This document shows positions 62,267 to 64,000 of a DNA stretch of 64,000 nt, in pieces. This DNA is from Tetragonia tetragonoides. Taxonomy: Eukaryota; Streptophyta; Magnoliopsida; Caryophyllales; Aizoaceae. Both the position numbers and the translations under genes were made by a program. The stretch's first letter is position 1, and each line of letters starts with the position of its first letter. The stretch is taken from NCBI GenBank assembly GCA_038025085.1, contig CM076141.1:15440001-15504000 (forward strand), read 5' to 3'. The notes under the pieces are model-generated. The model was not told the DNA's origin. It searched no databases and was given only the letters and a program-made list of their open reading frames with translations.

Positions 62267-62562
62267 GGCTATGTTTGGCATGAAAAACTAGCTTTTCAAT
62301 AAAAGCTACAGCTTGAAGCTTGCAGTTAGTATTTTTACTCTCTGCTACCAAACAGTTTGTCATATGATTTTCAATCTGCAGCTACAGCTACAACTCCCTA
62401 CAGCTAATTTTGTGAAAGCTATCCCTGCAAGCTTTCACTTGTAGCTACAGCTACAACTAGTTTATTTGCATTTTGTAGCAATTTTTAGCAGTTTTTGACA
62501 CATTTCTTTCCTTTTTATACATTTGACAGCCACAACTACAACTAATTTTGCCAAACATAACC
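62267..62562. mobile_element. Harbinger/Tourist-like MITE, 296 bp
   Basis: Inverted ends GGCTATGTTTGGCA and (reversed) GGTTATGTTTGGCA, TTA on both sides (62264-62266 and 62563-62565). The interior is rich in AGCTACAGCT/GCTTTCACTTGTAGC repeats. Confidence 0.85.
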
Positions 62563-62807
62563 TTATTACTATTAATAAATGTAGTTCAGTTCAATTTAGT
62601 CGAGTTGATCAATTTAGTGAAAAAATGTTATATAGACCCTTATCGTTTTGACTTTGGGTCGTGTAGGTCATCGATGTTGAAAATTGGTCATACAAGCCAT
62701 CAACGTTGTAATTTTGGGTCATATACTCATATAAGCCATTAGACGCTGGAGTGTGTTAGTCACTCCCCGATTTTTTAGATTATTGAACTGAACTCAATAG
62801 TTATATA

Positions 62808-63051
62808 CTCCCTCCGTTTTATGAAGATGTTTACATTTGTTTTTTCGCGGTCTTCAATGCACCACTTTGACCGTATATAATTGTAATTACATGCATATAT
62901 AAATTATAAAATTCTAACTTTTCAAAAGTATTCTTCAAAATGAATCTAACAATAACATTTTTACATTTTAAATCTTTGTATTTTTTCACCAATTCATGGT
63001 CAAAGTTACCTTGAAAAATGAAGTGTAAACATCTTGGTGAAACGGAGGAAG
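62808..63051. mobile_element. Stowaway-like MITE, 244 bp
   Basis: Left CTCCCTCCGTTTTATGAAGA, right CATCTTGGTGAAACGGAGGAAG, TA at 62806-62807 and 63052-63053. Confidence 0.88.
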
Positions 63052-63629
63052 TATAAGATAAAAAGTAGAATAATATTGAATTGAATGAACTAAAATGAAT
63101 TGAATAATTGAACTGAGCTTCAATGAACTAAACCAGGCCAATTGCTTATTAGGCTTTCTACACAAAAATTTATGGCTTATGGGTTTAACTATTCACGATC
63201 AGTGTAAGATACTCCTTCCCCATGATGTAAATTGTTTCATGCATGTCCATTTGTCGTACTTGCACATCATTGTTATCCCGTGACATCAATTAATATTATT
63301 CTTTTTGATTTGTTAAATTTGGTTGGATATGATTATTTTGAGAAAAGAATGATTTGAATTTCAGAATAAATTAAAGAAAATTAGACGTAAATATTTCCAA
63401 ATTTGCCCCATGGGCTTATAGAAGCCTTATACAAGCACGCGTGAGACGATAAAAGGCAAAAATCACAAGTCCGTACCAATCAGGAAGAGAAGTCGTTTTT
63501 CGAATAACATGTTACCCATATTCAAGATTTCAAGGTCCACATTCTAAGAAAAAGATCTACGTCCAATTAAACTTCAATATTGCCACCCTTCCCGTTTTCT
63601 TTTTCGAGCTACTATCTATAGCTTATCTA

Positions 63630-63760
63630 ATTGAACTTGTAATAGTACTGAAGGGGTTCGATTTTATGACAAAGATTATATGATCAATTTCCGTTGGCTT
63701 CTTTGTCGTTGAGTTTGTCTCTAAGTTTATCTTGTTGATTTGTCTAATGTGTATAGTTTG
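63630..63760 (+). repeat. SINE-like fragment related to 27592-27740
   Basis: GGGGTTCGATTTTATGACAA followed by GCTTCTTTGTCGTTGAGTTT and TTATCTTGTTGATTTGTC, matching the tail of the element at 27.6 kb with many changes. Confidence 0.4.
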
Positions 63761-64000
63761 CATGTTATTACGTATACTCGGTAATTTATCTAATGCACAT
63801 GTCATCTAAAAGTAGTAGCTGCGAGTTTTTCATAAATTTTTTTAAGTGAAAAAAAAAAAAAAAACTTGTAATGGATGTCCCTACATCGAAGGGTACACAG
63901 TACGCATGCCGTCTCAAATGCTGGTTTTTGGACGTTATTGTGTTTGGCAATGCATTCTTAAAAAATAACCAAGTACTCTACCAGAACTCTAGAAGTAGGA

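Overview
The window is plant nuclear DNA. It is AT-rich and intron-bearing, and holds plant-type transposons of most major classes: Ty3/gypsy and Ty1/copia LTR elements, L1-like and RTE-like LINEs, CACTA, Harbinger-, Stowaway- and hAT-like MITEs, Helitron-like termini and SINE-like pieces. Together with FAR1-type, pectinesterase and CIPK sequences this points to a eudicot. The Tat/Retand-style gypsy element with an antisense gene would fit a Caryophyllales genome such as spinach or quinoa, but that assignment is only a guess. No CRISPR array, operon or other prokaryotic feature is present.

Layout. 0.7-3.6 kb (+): a broken ULP1-like (C48) protease gene with an internal duplication. 4.2-4.6 kb: a 22-bp minisatellite. 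5.3-14.3 kb (-): a FAR1/FHY3-family gene broken by five lesions, including a 5.8-kb Tat-type LTR element (6371-12135, TSD GTTTT) and a 0.7-kb CACTA element (13461-14156, TSD AAG). 17.4-17.8 kb (+): a CIPK regulatory-domain fragment. 19.2-23.9 kb: two LINE fragments and a Harbinger-like MITE. 23.9-29.8 kb: gene-poor DNA with Helitron-like ends and a SINE. 30.2-31.8 kb: an hAT-like element carrying the 5' part of a host-type gene. 33.0-37.3 kb: a 4.3-kb CACTA element (TSD TAC) with a deleted transposase. 38.9-40.0 kb: a MITE inflated by AAT repeats, beside an inverted copy of a sequence also found inside the CACTA. 41.6-47.9 kb (+): a complete but coding-dead copia element (TSD TTACA). 48-55 kb: MITEs, Helitron-like ends and an RTE fragment. 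55.3-59 kb: the 3' LTR and 3' region of a second copia element on the minus strand. 60.3-61.0 kb (-): the last exon of a pectinesterase gene, the only stretch that looks like an intact host coding exon. 62-64 kb: two more MITEs and a SINE-like piece.

The strongest result is the FAR1 locus. Removing the two insertions, each with one copy of its target-site duplication, rejoins the reading frame exactly at both junctions, so both hit exons. A homopolymer frameshift, a 46-bp tandem duplication and one TGA complete the damage. Beside it in convergent orientation lies the ULP1-like gene, whose catalytic His and Cys are replaced. A related minisatellite occurs around both genes, so the pair may be the remains of one large Mutator-like element; this is an inference.
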